Part shown: in pieces, positions 8,185 through 14,894 of the stretch | How the letters are laid out: every line of letters begins with the position of its first letter | Position numbering within the stretch: the first letter of the stretch is position 1 | From: an uncultured Gammaproteobacteria bacterium | GTDB lineage: Bacteria > Pseudomonadota > Gammaproteobacteria > UBA6429 > Thiohalophilaceae | Reading direction: 5' to 3' | Assembly: GCA_913064945.1 (NCBI GenBank) | Contig: CAJYAN010000010.1 | Location: 83,921-147,920 of the forward strand | DNA length: 64,000 nucleotides | Position numbers and translations under genes: made by a program | Notes under the pieces: generated by a model | Seen by the model: only the letters and a program-made list of their open reading frames with translations | Told to the model about the DNA's origin: nothing | Databases searched by the model: none

Positions 8185-8303
8185 TCATTGTTTGTTTTGA
8201 GTGAACCCAAGTATAAGTAGGTTAGTGCAGGCTTCAGAGACGCTATCGATGGCAGAGGTCGACGAAATAGAGGCGCAGCTATATCGCCATAGTAAAGAAT
8301 TAA

Positions 8304-8909
8304 TCAGGTCTCGACTCCTACTGCCTTTACAAACATTGTTACCAGCTCATCGGTCATACTACTCAAGGGCATGTCCTTATAGCGATAATTCACTGTAATA
8401 TACTTAGTGTATAGAATTTCCCGCAACATGCCCTGAAACAGTAGCCCAGCCAACTGAGGGTTACAGCGAACGATTTTTTGATCGGTGTTTAACTCATTAA
8501 GACTGTACTCAATGTAATCAGTAATGGCGCGCCAGCGACGCTCAAAGAAGGCGGTGGCAGTTTGTGAATCCTCCATGGCGCTCATCAGTTCCATGCGCAG
8601 GAAGTCGGGGTCTTTGGCGATGTTTTCGACGTAGAGATGGGTCATGCGCTTGAGCACGCTGACAAAGTCGGTTGGCTCGGTAAGGATGGCCTCGATATAA
8701 CTTTCCCGCTTGGCAGAGTTTTCGGCCAGGACATGTTCGTACAGGGCTTCCTTTGACGGGAAGTGCTGATACAGAATGGCCGGGCTGACGCCCAGCCGTT
8801 TTGCGATCTCATCCACCGAAACGCCGTGATAGCCTTTATCGGCGAACAGGACCTTGGCGACGGCGAGTATTGAGGCCTTGCGCTCGGTGGCCTTGAGGCG
8901 TTTTGCCAT
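8304..8909 (-). CDS. TetR/AcrR-family transcriptional regulator
   Basis: A 201-residue TetR-family repressor. The N-terminal helix-turn-helix is clear: AKVLFADKGYHGVSVDEIAKRLGVSPAILYQHFPSKEALYEHV (residues about 19-61). The C-terminal ligand-binding domain is divergent. It is the second gene of a two-gene operon, 13 nt after tusA, and an 18-bp inverted repeat of TetR-operator type overlaps the operon's start region, so autorepression together with tusA is likely. The inducing ligand is unknown. Confidence 0.9.
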   Translation of the reverse strand: MAKRLKATERKASILAVAKVLFADKGYHGVSVDEIAKRLGVSPAILYQHFPSKEALYEHVLAENSAKRESYIEAILTEPTDFVSVLKRMTHLYVENIAKDPDFLRMELMSAMEDSQTATAFFERRWRAITDYIEYSLNELNTDQKIVRCNPQLAGLLFQGMLREILYTKYITVNYRYKDMPLSSMTDELVTMFVKAVGVET

Positions 8910-8922
8910 TTAGAGCGGTCGT

Positions 8923-9153
8923 CTAGCTCTTGCGAATATCAAAGATAAAGGCGCCGTCGGCCTCGGTTGAGCTTAGTAGCGCGTTACCGGTCTGCTTACA
9001 GAAAGCCTCAAAGTCCTTTACCGAACCCGGATCGGTCGCCGTGATTCGCAGGACCTGGCCGCTAGCTAAGCTACCAATGCTCTTTTTGGCGCGGAGTATG
9101 GGGAGTGGGCAATTCAGGCCGCGGGCATCGAGTTCCTGGCTTATCTCGCTCAT
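8923..9153 (-). CDS. TusA-family sulfurtransferase
   Basis: A 76-residue TusA/SirA-type sulfur carrier. The motif ARGLNCPLPILRAKKSI places the sulfur-accepting Cys at residue 15 in C-P-x-P, followed by a two-layer alpha/beta domain with [22 protein letters not shown]. TusA proteins shuttle persulfide sulfur in tRNA thiolation, cofactor synthesis or, in sulfur oxidisers, dissimilatory metabolism. A strong AGGAGG precedes the ATG. Co-transcription with a TetR gene suggests a conditional role rather than the constitutive tRNA role of E. coli TusA. Confidence 0.9.
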   Translation of the reverse strand: MSEISQELDARGLNCPLPILRAKKSIGSLASGQVLRITATDPGSVKDFEAFCKQTGNALLSSTEADGAFIFDIRKS

Positions 9154-9174
9154 GGTGGACCTCCTAAATAAGTT

Positions 9175-9192
9175 AGTGAACGTTTGTTTACT
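9175..9192. promoter_or_regulatory. Probable TetR operator upstream of tusA-tetR
   Basis: AGTGAAC (9175-9181), GTTT, GTTTACT (9186-9192): an inverted repeat with 6 of 7 matched positions per arm. It lies about 20 bp upstream of the tusA ATG. The length and AGT-x-AAC/GTT-x-ACT arms are typical of FadR/AcrR-like TetR sites. Binding by the TetR encoded two genes on is inferred from position. Confidence 0.6.
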
Positions 9193-9264
9193 TTAGCAGG
9201 CATCGACTGGAAGTCAATGTGAAGGTCGCGTGACTGCCTGCGGCAAGAGACATATGATGATTAT

Positions 9265-9280
9265 AGTTGTATATACAATT
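9265..9280. promoter_or_regulatory. MarR operator copy 1
   Basis: AGTTGTATATACAATT, containing the perfect 12-bp palindrome TTGTATATACAA (9267-9278). It lies 21 bp upstream of the MarR-family ATG at 9302 and would overlap its promoter, implying autoregulation. The same 16 bp recur in reverse complement at 9739-9754. Confidence 0.75.
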
Positions 9281-9301
9281 GTTAAGCGCTATATTGCTGC
9301 C

Positions 9302-9724
9302 ATGTTTGAAAATTGTCTCTATTTTAATAGTAATGCCCTAGCCCGTACGGTGAGCCGGATCTGGACCGAGGCCTATCGCCCGTTCGACCTGTCGCCACCG
9401 CATGCCTTTTTGCTACGTTTGGTGCTGGCCAGACCGGGCTTGATGCCGCGAGAACTGGCCAATGAGCTGAGCCTGTCACGCTCAACAGTGACTCGTTTTC
9501 TGGATAGCCTGGAGGCACGCGGCCTGCTACGGCGCAAGGCCACGTCCGAGGATGGTCGTGAGGTACAGGTGTATCCCACCAGGGCAGCGCTGGTGATCCA
9601 GGCACCTCTGGATCAGACAGGGCAAAACCTGAGCAAGGAAATGGCCAGGATTATTGGTCAGGATGACCTTCGTCAGGTCGTGGGCAGGCTGAGGAATTTG
9701 CAGGCAAGGTTAGAGCGCGAGTAA
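9302..9724 (+). CDS. MarR-family transcriptional regulator
   Basis: A 140-residue winged-helix regulator. The DNA-binding core reads PRELANELSLSRSTVTRFLDSLEARGLLRRKATSEDGREVQVYPT. The ATG at 9302 is chosen because upstream in-frame starts would place the coding region across the palindromic operator at 9265-9280. The N-terminal FENCLYFNSNALARTVSRIW is a usual dimerisation helix, with C4 as a possible redox-sensing residue. Matching operators flank the gene, one before itself and one before the tautomerase gene, so both are probably repressed by this protein. Confidence 0.9.
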   Translation: MFENCLYFNSNALARTVSRIWTEAYRPFDLSPPHAFLLRLVLARPGLMPRELANELSLSRSTVTRFLDSLEARGLLRRKATSEDGREVQVYPTRAALVIQAPLDQTGQNLSKEMARIIGQDDLRQVVGRLRNLQARLERE

Positions 9725-9738
9725 TTATTTATCTATTT

Positions 9739-9754
9739 AATTGTATATACAACT
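9739..9754. promoter_or_regulatory. MarR operator copy 2
   Basis: AATTGTATATACAACT, the exact reverse complement of the 16 bp at 9265-9280, with core TTGTATATACAA at 9741-9752. It sits between the marR stop at 9724 and the tautomerase ATG at 9790, where it can control a separate promoter for that gene. Confidence 0.75.
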
Positions 9755-9789
9755 TTTACGATTTTGAAGTGATTAAAAGGAGATCAGAA

Positions 9790-10212
9790 ATGCCCTATAT
9801 CAATCTACGCCTTGGTGGCTCTATAACGACTGAGCAGCGCCAGAAATTGTTTGCCGAAACCACTCTGCTGATGAATCGCGTCATGCGAAAAAGAAAGCAA
9901 GTAACAGTTGTGCATATTCAGCAAGCGGAGGCACAGCAGTGGGCAGTAAATGGTATTGCGTTATCGAACGCCGAACCCATGGCGGCCTATGTGGATATAA
10001 AGGTCACCGCTGGAACCAATACGACAGAGGAAAAAGCCGCAATGTTGAGTGAAACCATGAAAATGCTTTGCGATATTGTTGGTCTTATGCAGGAGGCCTG
10101 TTACATCGTTATTGATGAAATACCCGCCGACGCCTGGGGATACAATGGGGTATCACAGGCCACCAGAGCGGCGCTAAAAAAATCCGCCGTGGCAGTGACG
10201 GCGGCGGATTAA
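9790..10212 (+). CDS. Tautomerase-superfamily protein (4-oxalocrotonate tautomerase-like)
   Basis: A 140-residue protein beginning MPYINLRLGG; removal of the Met would expose Pro1, the catalytic base of this superfamily. The start at 9790 is fixed by that proline and by an AAAAGGAGA site just upstream; an in-frame ATG at 9769 would bury the proline. At 140 residues it is about twice the length of a minimal 4-OT subunit, and the second half (AAYVDIKVTAGTNTTEEKAAMLSETMKML) looks like a second beta-alpha-beta unit lacking its own Pro1. Its operator matches that of the neighbouring MarR gene. The substrate is unknown. Confidence 0.8.
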   Translation: MPYINLRLGGSITTEQRQKLFAETTLLMNRVMRKRKQVTVVHIQQAEAQQWAVNGIALSNAEPMAAYVDIKVTAGTNTTEEKAAMLSETMKMLCDIVGLMQEACYIVIDEIPADAWGYNGVSQATRAALKKSAVAVTAAD

Positions 10213-10281
10213 AATGCAGCTGAGAATCATTTTAAGGGATAAAATGTTTTGTTGTGTAGGGAAACAGTGGTAGATATGAAA

Positions 10282-10300
10282 ACTGATTTTAATAATCAGT
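10282..10300 (+). other. Small stem-loop before the pterin dehydratase gene
   Basis: ACTGATT, a 5-nt loop TTAAT, then AATCAGT: a perfect but AT-rich 7-bp stem 28 nt before the ATG at 10329, just ahead of the GGAGGAA site. It could be an operator or a weak leader hairpin. Confidence 0.3.
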
Positions 10301-10328
10301 AATACATATCGGTCGGAGGAAACCAAAA

Positions 10329-10622
10329 ATGACCATCGTAAAAGCGACAGATTCGGAAATTCAGGATTTTGTTGGTACTTATAGTGACTGGTCCATTGTC
10401 GACGACAAACTCCATCGTGAGTATGTCTTTAAAAACTTTGTCGAAGCCTTTGGATTTATGACGCAGGTTGCGCTCATTGCTGAATCGGCAAATCATCATC
10501 CTGAGTGGTTTAACGTATACAAAAAAATCATTGTTGATTTGACGACACATGAAGCGGGAGGAATTACCAATCAAGATTTTAGGCTTGCGAAAAACATGGA
10601 TGATATTGCGACGCTGAAATAG
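10329..10622 (+). CDS. phhB: Pterin-4a-carbinolamine dehydratase family protein
   Basis: A 97-residue protein with the family signature: FKNFVEAFGFMTQVALIAESANHHPEW, then NVYKKIIVDLTTHEAGGITNQDFRLAKNMD. The NHHPEW histidines are the catalytic pair. In organisms with phenylalanine hydroxylase it regenerates tetrahydrobiopterin; no phhA is adjacent here, and stand-alone homologues may have a general pterin-recycling or molybdopterin-linked role. A strong GGAGG ribosome binding site precedes the ATG. The gene is convergent with the following MFS gene. Confidence 0.88.
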   Translation: MTIVKATDSEIQDFVGTYSDWSIVDDKLHREYVFKNFVEAFGFMTQVALIAESANHHPEWFNVYKKIIVDLTTHEAGGITNQDFRLAKNMDDIATLK

Positions 10623-10707
10623 TGTACGAGTTGTATGTGAGATGTATGACACTATTTCAGATATAGTTTGTATTTCAGTGTGCGCGGCTAATAAATCTGT
10701 AAACGTC

Positions 10708-11928
10708 TCAGGCGCGCAGTCTGGTCGATTCGGTTAACCAGAAAAGAAAACCGAGAAAACCGAAACTGCCACCGGCAATAGCCACACCGGTCCAGCCAAA
10801 GTGGGAGAAGGCTGTCGCGGCAACGGCAGAACCCACTGCCCCACCGATGAAAAAACAGCTCATGTAGGCTGTGGTAAGGCGGCTGCGTGCCTCGGGTCGA
10901 AGTTGATAGATGGCACTCTGATTCAGGATCTGCGTGCCCTGTACGCCAAGGTCGAGCAATATAATGCCGACAATGATGGCCATAAGGTGGTAGGGCCACA
11001 AGCCCATGATGATATAACTGAGAATGACTAGTCCCAGCGCACCACCAGTGCCAATACGGCTATGCCCGTGATCATGGAGATGGCCGGCAAATGACGCCAT
11101 CAGTGCCCCCGCGACACCGAGCAAACCGAACAGGCCAATGACAGAGTCACTATAGTCATAGGGTGAGGGTGATAATAAAAACGGTAAACTGGTCCACAAC
11201 ACACTGAAGGCTGCGAAGACAGACATCCCGTAAAAAATACGCTGGCGGAGTATCGGTTCATCGCGCATTAGATGCAGGATAGACATCAATAAGGCACCAT
11301 AAGATTGCCGGGCCTGTGGCGTTTCATCTGGCAGGGCGCGGCGTAGTACGGCGGTCAGTAGTAGCATGAGACCGGCGGCCATCCAGAAAACGGCACGCCA
11401 GCCAAAGGCGTCGGCGATAAAACCGGATACCACGCGGGCGAGTAGTATGCCCAGTAACAAACCGCTCATGACGCGGCCAACAACACGACCCCGGTCGGGG
11501 GCGTGGGCGAGGTGTGCGGCGAAAGGAACCAGCACCTGCGCAACGACCGCAGTGGCACCTACAAAGAAGCAGGCGACAATAAACGAGACAATATGAGGCG
11601 ACATCGCCGCCGCGATCAAGGCGAGCACAGCCGCGAGTAAGACTCGTGTCATAAGTAGACGACGCACAAGGATGTCACCTAGCGGGACCAGTAGCACGAG
11701 GCCAACGGCATAACCCAGCTGTGTCACGGTAATAATGGAGCCGGCAACGCCGGTGGAGACGTCAAAGGCATGGGACAGGGTATGTAGTAGAGGTTGGGCA
11801 TAGTACAGGTTGGCGACCGAGACACCAGCCGCCACCGCCATTATAAAAACGAGCGGTGAATTGGCCTGTAAGCCATGCCCAAGCGTTGTTGGTCGTGTCT
11901 GGGCAGGCGAGTCGTGTGGTTGTGACAT
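10708..11928 (-). CDS. Major facilitator superfamily transporter
   Basis: A 406-residue 12-helix MFS protein with a polar N-terminus. ANLYYAQPLLHTLSHAFDVS at the end of helix 1 and QLGYAVGLVLLVPLGDILVRRLL in helix 2 and its loop match a large proteobacterial subfamily of predicted drug or metabolite exporters. The central loop DETPQARQSYGALLMSILHLMRDEP separates the halves. It is a single leftward gene whose divergent neighbour, 290 bp away, is the PepSY gene. The substrate is not predictable. Confidence 0.88.
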   Translation of the reverse strand: MSQPHDSPAQTRPTTLGHGLQANSPLVFIMAVAAGVSVANLYYAQPLLHTLSHAFDVSTGVAGSIITVTQLGYAVGLVLLVPLGDILVRRLLMTRVLLAAVLALIAAAMSPHIVSFIVACFFVGATAVVAQVLVPFAAHLAHAPDRGRVVGRVMSGLLLGILLARVVSGFIADAFGWRAVFWMAAGLMLLLTAVLRRALPDETPQARQSYGALLMSILHLMRDEPILRQRIFYGMSVFAAFSVLWTSLPFLLSPSPYDYSDSVIGLFGLLGVAGALMASFAGHLHDHGHSRIGTGGALGLVILSYIIMGLWPYHLMAIIVGIILLDLGVQGTQILNQSAIYQLRPEARSRLTTAYMSCFFIGGAVGSAVAATAFSHFGWTGVAIAGGSFGFLGFLFWLTESTRLRA

Positions 11929-12132
11929 TTGCAGACCTTTTAGTGGTCGAATATGGATTTTTGGCGGCCATTATTGAGGATGTAGAGTGCCTTCACAATA
12001 TGGATAGGGCATGTGCAACGAATTACCGGCGGTAGACGGTCCCGGGGACTGTAAGTAGCAAAGCGAGATTGAATTGTCTCAATAACCACAAAAATAGCCT
12101 GATTATTAAACCTCAAGGCATAAATTTACGCT

Positions 12133-12151
12133 GCTAAGTTGTAGCTAAGTT
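12133..12151 (+). promoter_or_regulatory. 11-bp-phased direct repeat, probable response-regulator site
   Basis: GCTAAGTT at 12133-12140 and again at 12144-12151, start-to-start 11 bp, i.e. one helical turn. OmpR/PhoB-family regulators bind exactly such tandem half-sites. It lies 68 bp upstream of the PepSY ATG, at the head of an operon that encodes an OmpR-family regulator. Autoregulation is inferred. Confidence 0.55.
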
Positions 12152-12218
12152 TTAAGGGCTAATCTCACCACACTGACAGTTCGTCAGGTATTTGATGTTT
12201 TGAAATGGAGATTGGTCA

Positions 12219-12557
12219 ATGAATAAAAGACAAAAGCAGTTAAGCATAATCGCGATCACGATGAGTGTCGTAAGTCTGGTGAGCGCCGCATCCTTTAGTA
12301 ATGAAAATAAAAATGATGCCCGCGACGTTGAAGCGGTAAAAGTGTCATTGATTCAGGCAGTACAAAAGGCACAGAGCCGGGTAAGCGGAAAGACGGTCAG
12401 GGCCAGCCTGGAAAAGCAACGGGCACGGCTCCAGTGGGAAGTTGAAATCGTATCGAATCATGGTGTGTATGATGTTCTGGTGGATGCGAACAGCGGCAGT
12501 GTGCTATCGACACAAGTCGATAAACAGGATCGTGAAAAAGAAGACAGTGAAGATTGA
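12219..12557 (+). CDS. PepSY-domain exported protein
   Basis: A 112-residue protein with an N-terminal signal peptide (KRQKQLSIIAITMSVVSLVSAAS) and one PepSY domain: SLIQAVQKAQSRVSGKTVRASLEKQRARLQWEVEIVSNHGVYDVLVDANSGSVLS as a spaced whole, of which WEVEIV and YDVLVDANSGSVL are the diagnostic strands. The C-terminal tail is highly charged. PepSY proteins are periplasmic, often precede two-component genes, and are thought to modulate peptidases or sensors. Here it heads an operon with two repeat membrane proteins, a response regulator and a kinase, so a signal-modulating role is likely. Confidence 0.8.
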   Translation: MNKRQKQLSIIAITMSVVSLVSAASFSNENKNDARDVEAVKVSLIQAVQKAQSRVSGKTVRASLEKQRARLQWEVEIVSNHGVYDVLVDANSGSVLSTQVDKQDREKEDSED

Positions 12558-12598
12558 GCTTGAGGGATCAAAATAAAAAATTAACAGCTTCAATATTT

Positions 12599-12619
12599 TA
12601 CCCCGGCTTCGACCGGGTA
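12599..12619 (+). terminator. GC-rich hairpin between the PepSY and COG4705 genes
   Basis: TACCCCGG, loop CTTCGA, CCGGGTA with one bulged C, followed by TGTTTTT. It resembles an intrinsic terminator or attenuator that could make the PepSY mRNA more abundant than the downstream operon. The T-run is interrupted, so efficiency would be partial. Confidence 0.45.
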
Positions 12620-12639
12620 TGTTTTTAGGAGGGCGTCAC

Positions 12640-13449
12640 ATGCGCTTAACAGGTTCGAATGAAATGCAACTAAAAGTGCCGATCGTCATTACACTGTATT
12701 TCTGGATTATAAAAATTCTGGCGACCACGGTTGGTGAAACCGGCGCTGATTATTTAACCATTAATATGAAGTTCGGCATGACAGTGACATCAGTGCTAAT
12801 GGTAACAGTATTGTTAGCCGTGCTTTTTGTACAGATTAAACATGCAAAATATAATCCCTGGCTGTACTGGTTAACGGTTGTCCTGGTGAGTATTGTTGGC
12901 ACCCTGCTGACTGATAACCTGACAGATAATCTTGGCGTTCCATTAGGGATGTCTACGCTTTCTTTTACGCTTGCTCTGGGGCTGACGTTCTGGCTCTGGT
13001 ACAGGGTTGAAAGTGCGCTGTCAATTCACAGTATATATACAGTTCGACGTGAATTATTTTACTGGGCGGCGATATTGCTAACGTTTGCGCTGGGTACGGC
13101 AGCGGGGGATTTATTGGCAGAGGGGCTGGGCCTGGGCTTTGCCGTGTCCGGGGTGATTTTTGCTATCCTGATTGCGATGATTGCAGCGGGGTTTTACGTC
13201 TTTAAGTTAAATGGTGTATTGATGTTCTGGCTTGCTTACATCGTAACCCGTCCATTGGGTGCCTCAATTGGTGACTATCTAACACAACCATTTAAAGCGG
13301 GTGGCTTAGGGCTAGGGACAACGACTACCAGTGCTGTTTTTCTACTGCTGATTGTAGGCCTGGTCATCTATCTGAGTATGACAAGGTTGGATGCAGAAAA
13401 AGAACCGGCATTTATTAAAGAGATTAACGAGGAGCCAGAAAGCGTATGA
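12640..13449 (+). CDS. COG4705-type repeat membrane protein, first paralogue
   Basis: A 269-residue polytopic membrane protein of uncharacterised family COG4705. Four repeats, each about two helices, carry a Gly-x-x-(Gly)-Asp core at a membrane edge: GETGADYL (32-39), GTLLTDNLTDNLGVPLG (87-103), GTAAGDLLAEGLGLGF (152-167) and GASIGDYLTQPFKAGGLGLG (207-226). Conserved acids within otherwise hydrophobic repeats suggest an ion or small-solute path, but no function is established. The ATG at 12640 has AGGAGGG 6 nt upstream, so it is preferred over the ATG at 12619. Its stop overlaps the next gene's start. Confidence 0.8.
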   Translation: MRLTGSNEMQLKVPIVITLYFWIIKILATTVGETGADYLTINMKFGMTVTSVLMVTVLLAVLFVQIKHAKYNPWLYWLTVVLVSIVGTLLTDNLTDNLGVPLGMSTLSFTLALGLTFWLWYRVESALSIHSIYTVRRELFYWAAILLTFALGTAAGDLLAEGLGLGFAVSGVIFAILIAMIAAGFYVFKLNGVLMFWLAYIVTRPLGASIGDYLTQPFKAGGLGLGTTTTSAVFLLLIVGLVIYLSMTRLDAEKEPAFIKEINEEPESV

Positions 13450-14216
13450 ATAATTTACCTGCGAGTGTAAATCGAGTCCCGCATATCATATTGCTGTATT
13501 GGGTCATCAAGATCGCGTCGACGACACTGGGTGAGACGGGCGCGGATATGTTTTCCATGACCGCGAAATTGGGATATGGAACAACCATTTTGATGTTTAT
13601 GGGGCTTTTTGTAATCTTCCTTGGTGTCAAGCTGGCGATGAAACGATACGAACCAATAACCTACTGGTTGACCTTTACGGCGACCGCGATAGCCGGGACA
13701 GCAATTTCAGATTACATCGATCGTACGCTGGGCCTGGGTTATGCGACGGGCTCGGCGATTTTAATTACAATGTTGATTATTATTCTCAGGATGTGGTATT
13801 TGCGCGAGCGAAGCATCAATGTTGAAAGGATTACAACGGCACCCGCAGAAGTCTTTTACTGGCTGGCATTTCTGGTCGCCAATACGCTGGGGACGGCCGC
13901 CGGAGATTTTGTTGCCGATCAGCTGGGACTTGGATTTGCTGCTAGCGCGCTGATCTTTACAGGATCACTGGTTATTATCGCCCTGTTACACTATTTTAGT
14001 AAGACCTCCGGTGTATTACTGTTCTGGCTGGCATTTGTACTCACGCGCCCATTTGGGGCAACCTTTGGTGACTGGTTGACGAAGCCATTGCATAGTGGTG
14101 GCCTAAATTTAGGTACAATTGGTGCCTCAATATTCTTTGCCCTGATATTGATAATAGCCGCGGGCAGAGAGACACACCTGGAAAGGTCAGGCAGGGTCAT
14201 TGCAAAGATGGATTGA
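13446..14216 (+). CDS. COG4705-type repeat membrane protein, second paralogue
   Basis: A 256-residue paralogue of the preceding protein, overlapping it by ATGA and therefore probably translationally coupled. The same four motifs appear: GETGAD (29-34), GTAISDYIDRTLGLG (84-98), GTAAGDFVADQLGLGF (149-164) and GATFGDWLTKPLHSGGLNLG (204-223). The pairing with its twin suggests a heteromeric membrane complex. It is followed 15 nt later by the response regulator, which points to a sensory or regulated transport role; function remains unknown. Confidence 0.8.
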   Translation: MNNLPASVNRVPHIILLYWVIKIASTTLGETGADMFSMTAKLGYGTTILMFMGLFVIFLGVKLAMKRYEPITYWLTFTATAIAGTAISDYIDRTLGLGYATGSAILITMLIIILRMWYLRERSINVERITTAPAEVFYWLAFLVANTLGTAAGDFVADQLGLGFAASALIFTGSLVIIALLHYFSKTSGVLLFWLAFVLTRPFGATFGDWLTKPLHSGGLNLGTIGASIFFALILIIAAGRETHLERSGRVIAKMD

Positions 14217-14231
14217 CCCAGGAGAGAAGCG

Positions 14232-14894
14232 TTGCGAATTTTACTTGCAGAAGACGACCACTTCATTGGTAGCGCCATCCAGCAGGCAATTAAGGATGCA
14301 AGTTACGCACTTGATTGGGTAAAGGATGGCATTGCCGCAGAGGCGGCAATGACGACACATCATTATGACCTGCTGCTGCTGGATCTTGGGTTACCCGGCA
14401 GAGATGGCCTTAAGGTATTGCGACATATAAGGCAGGCGGATCAGGCCTTGCCCGTCATTATCATTACAGCGCGGGATGCAACCGAAGAACGTATCAATGG
14501 CCTCGATCTTGGCGCGGATGATTACATGGTAAAACCCTTTGCCATTAATGAATTGCTGGCAAGAATGCGGGCCGTAATTCGACGACACCAGGGGATTGGC
14601 AACGCCGTCCTTGGCAACGGGGTACTACAATTAGATACAACAACACATGAGGTGACGCGAGAATCAAAATCGTGCACGCTATCGGCGCGTGAGTATTCCT
14701 TGCTGGAAAATTTACTCATACGACCTGGGACAATACTGTCACGTAGTGAACTTGAAGAACGAATCTATGGCTGGAATGAAGAGGTAGAGAGTAATGCTGT
14801 TGAGTTCCTTATTCATTCACTACGAAAAAAAATCGGCAGTGACGCTATTATTAATGTACGGGGCGTAGGATGGATGGTCGCGAAGGAAAATTGA
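14232..14894 (+). CDS. OmpR-family response regulator
   Basis: A 220-residue two-domain regulator. The receiver has the acidic pair in LLAEDDH, the phospho-acceptor Asp51 in LLLLDLGLPGRDG, the switch Thr in IIITARDA and the Lys in MVKPFA. The C-terminal winged helix has SAREYSLLENLLIRPG and AVEFLIHSLRKKIG. It is of the QseB/PmrA/TctD type. The start is a TTG at 14232 with AGGAGAG about 7 nt upstream. It overlaps the kinase gene by 25 nt. It is the natural candidate to bind the 11-bp-phased repeat at 12133. Confidence 0.92.
   Translation: MRILLAEDDHFIGSAIQQAIKDASYALDWVKDGIAAEAAMTTHHYDLLLLDLGLPGRDGLKVLRHIRQADQALPVIIITARDATEERINGLDLGADDYMVKPFAINELLARMRAVIRRHQGIGNAVLGNGVLQLDTTTHEVTRESKSCTLSAREYSLLENLLIRPGTILSRSELEERIYGWNEEVESNAVEFLIHSLRKKIGSDAIINVRGVGWMVAKEN

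Noticed and set aside
8201..8398. Rightward 65-codon open frame with a GTG start after the hydroxyacid oxidase gene
   Set aside because: Its 3' half lies opposite the conserved tetR 3' end, it has no ribosome binding site, and it resembles no family.
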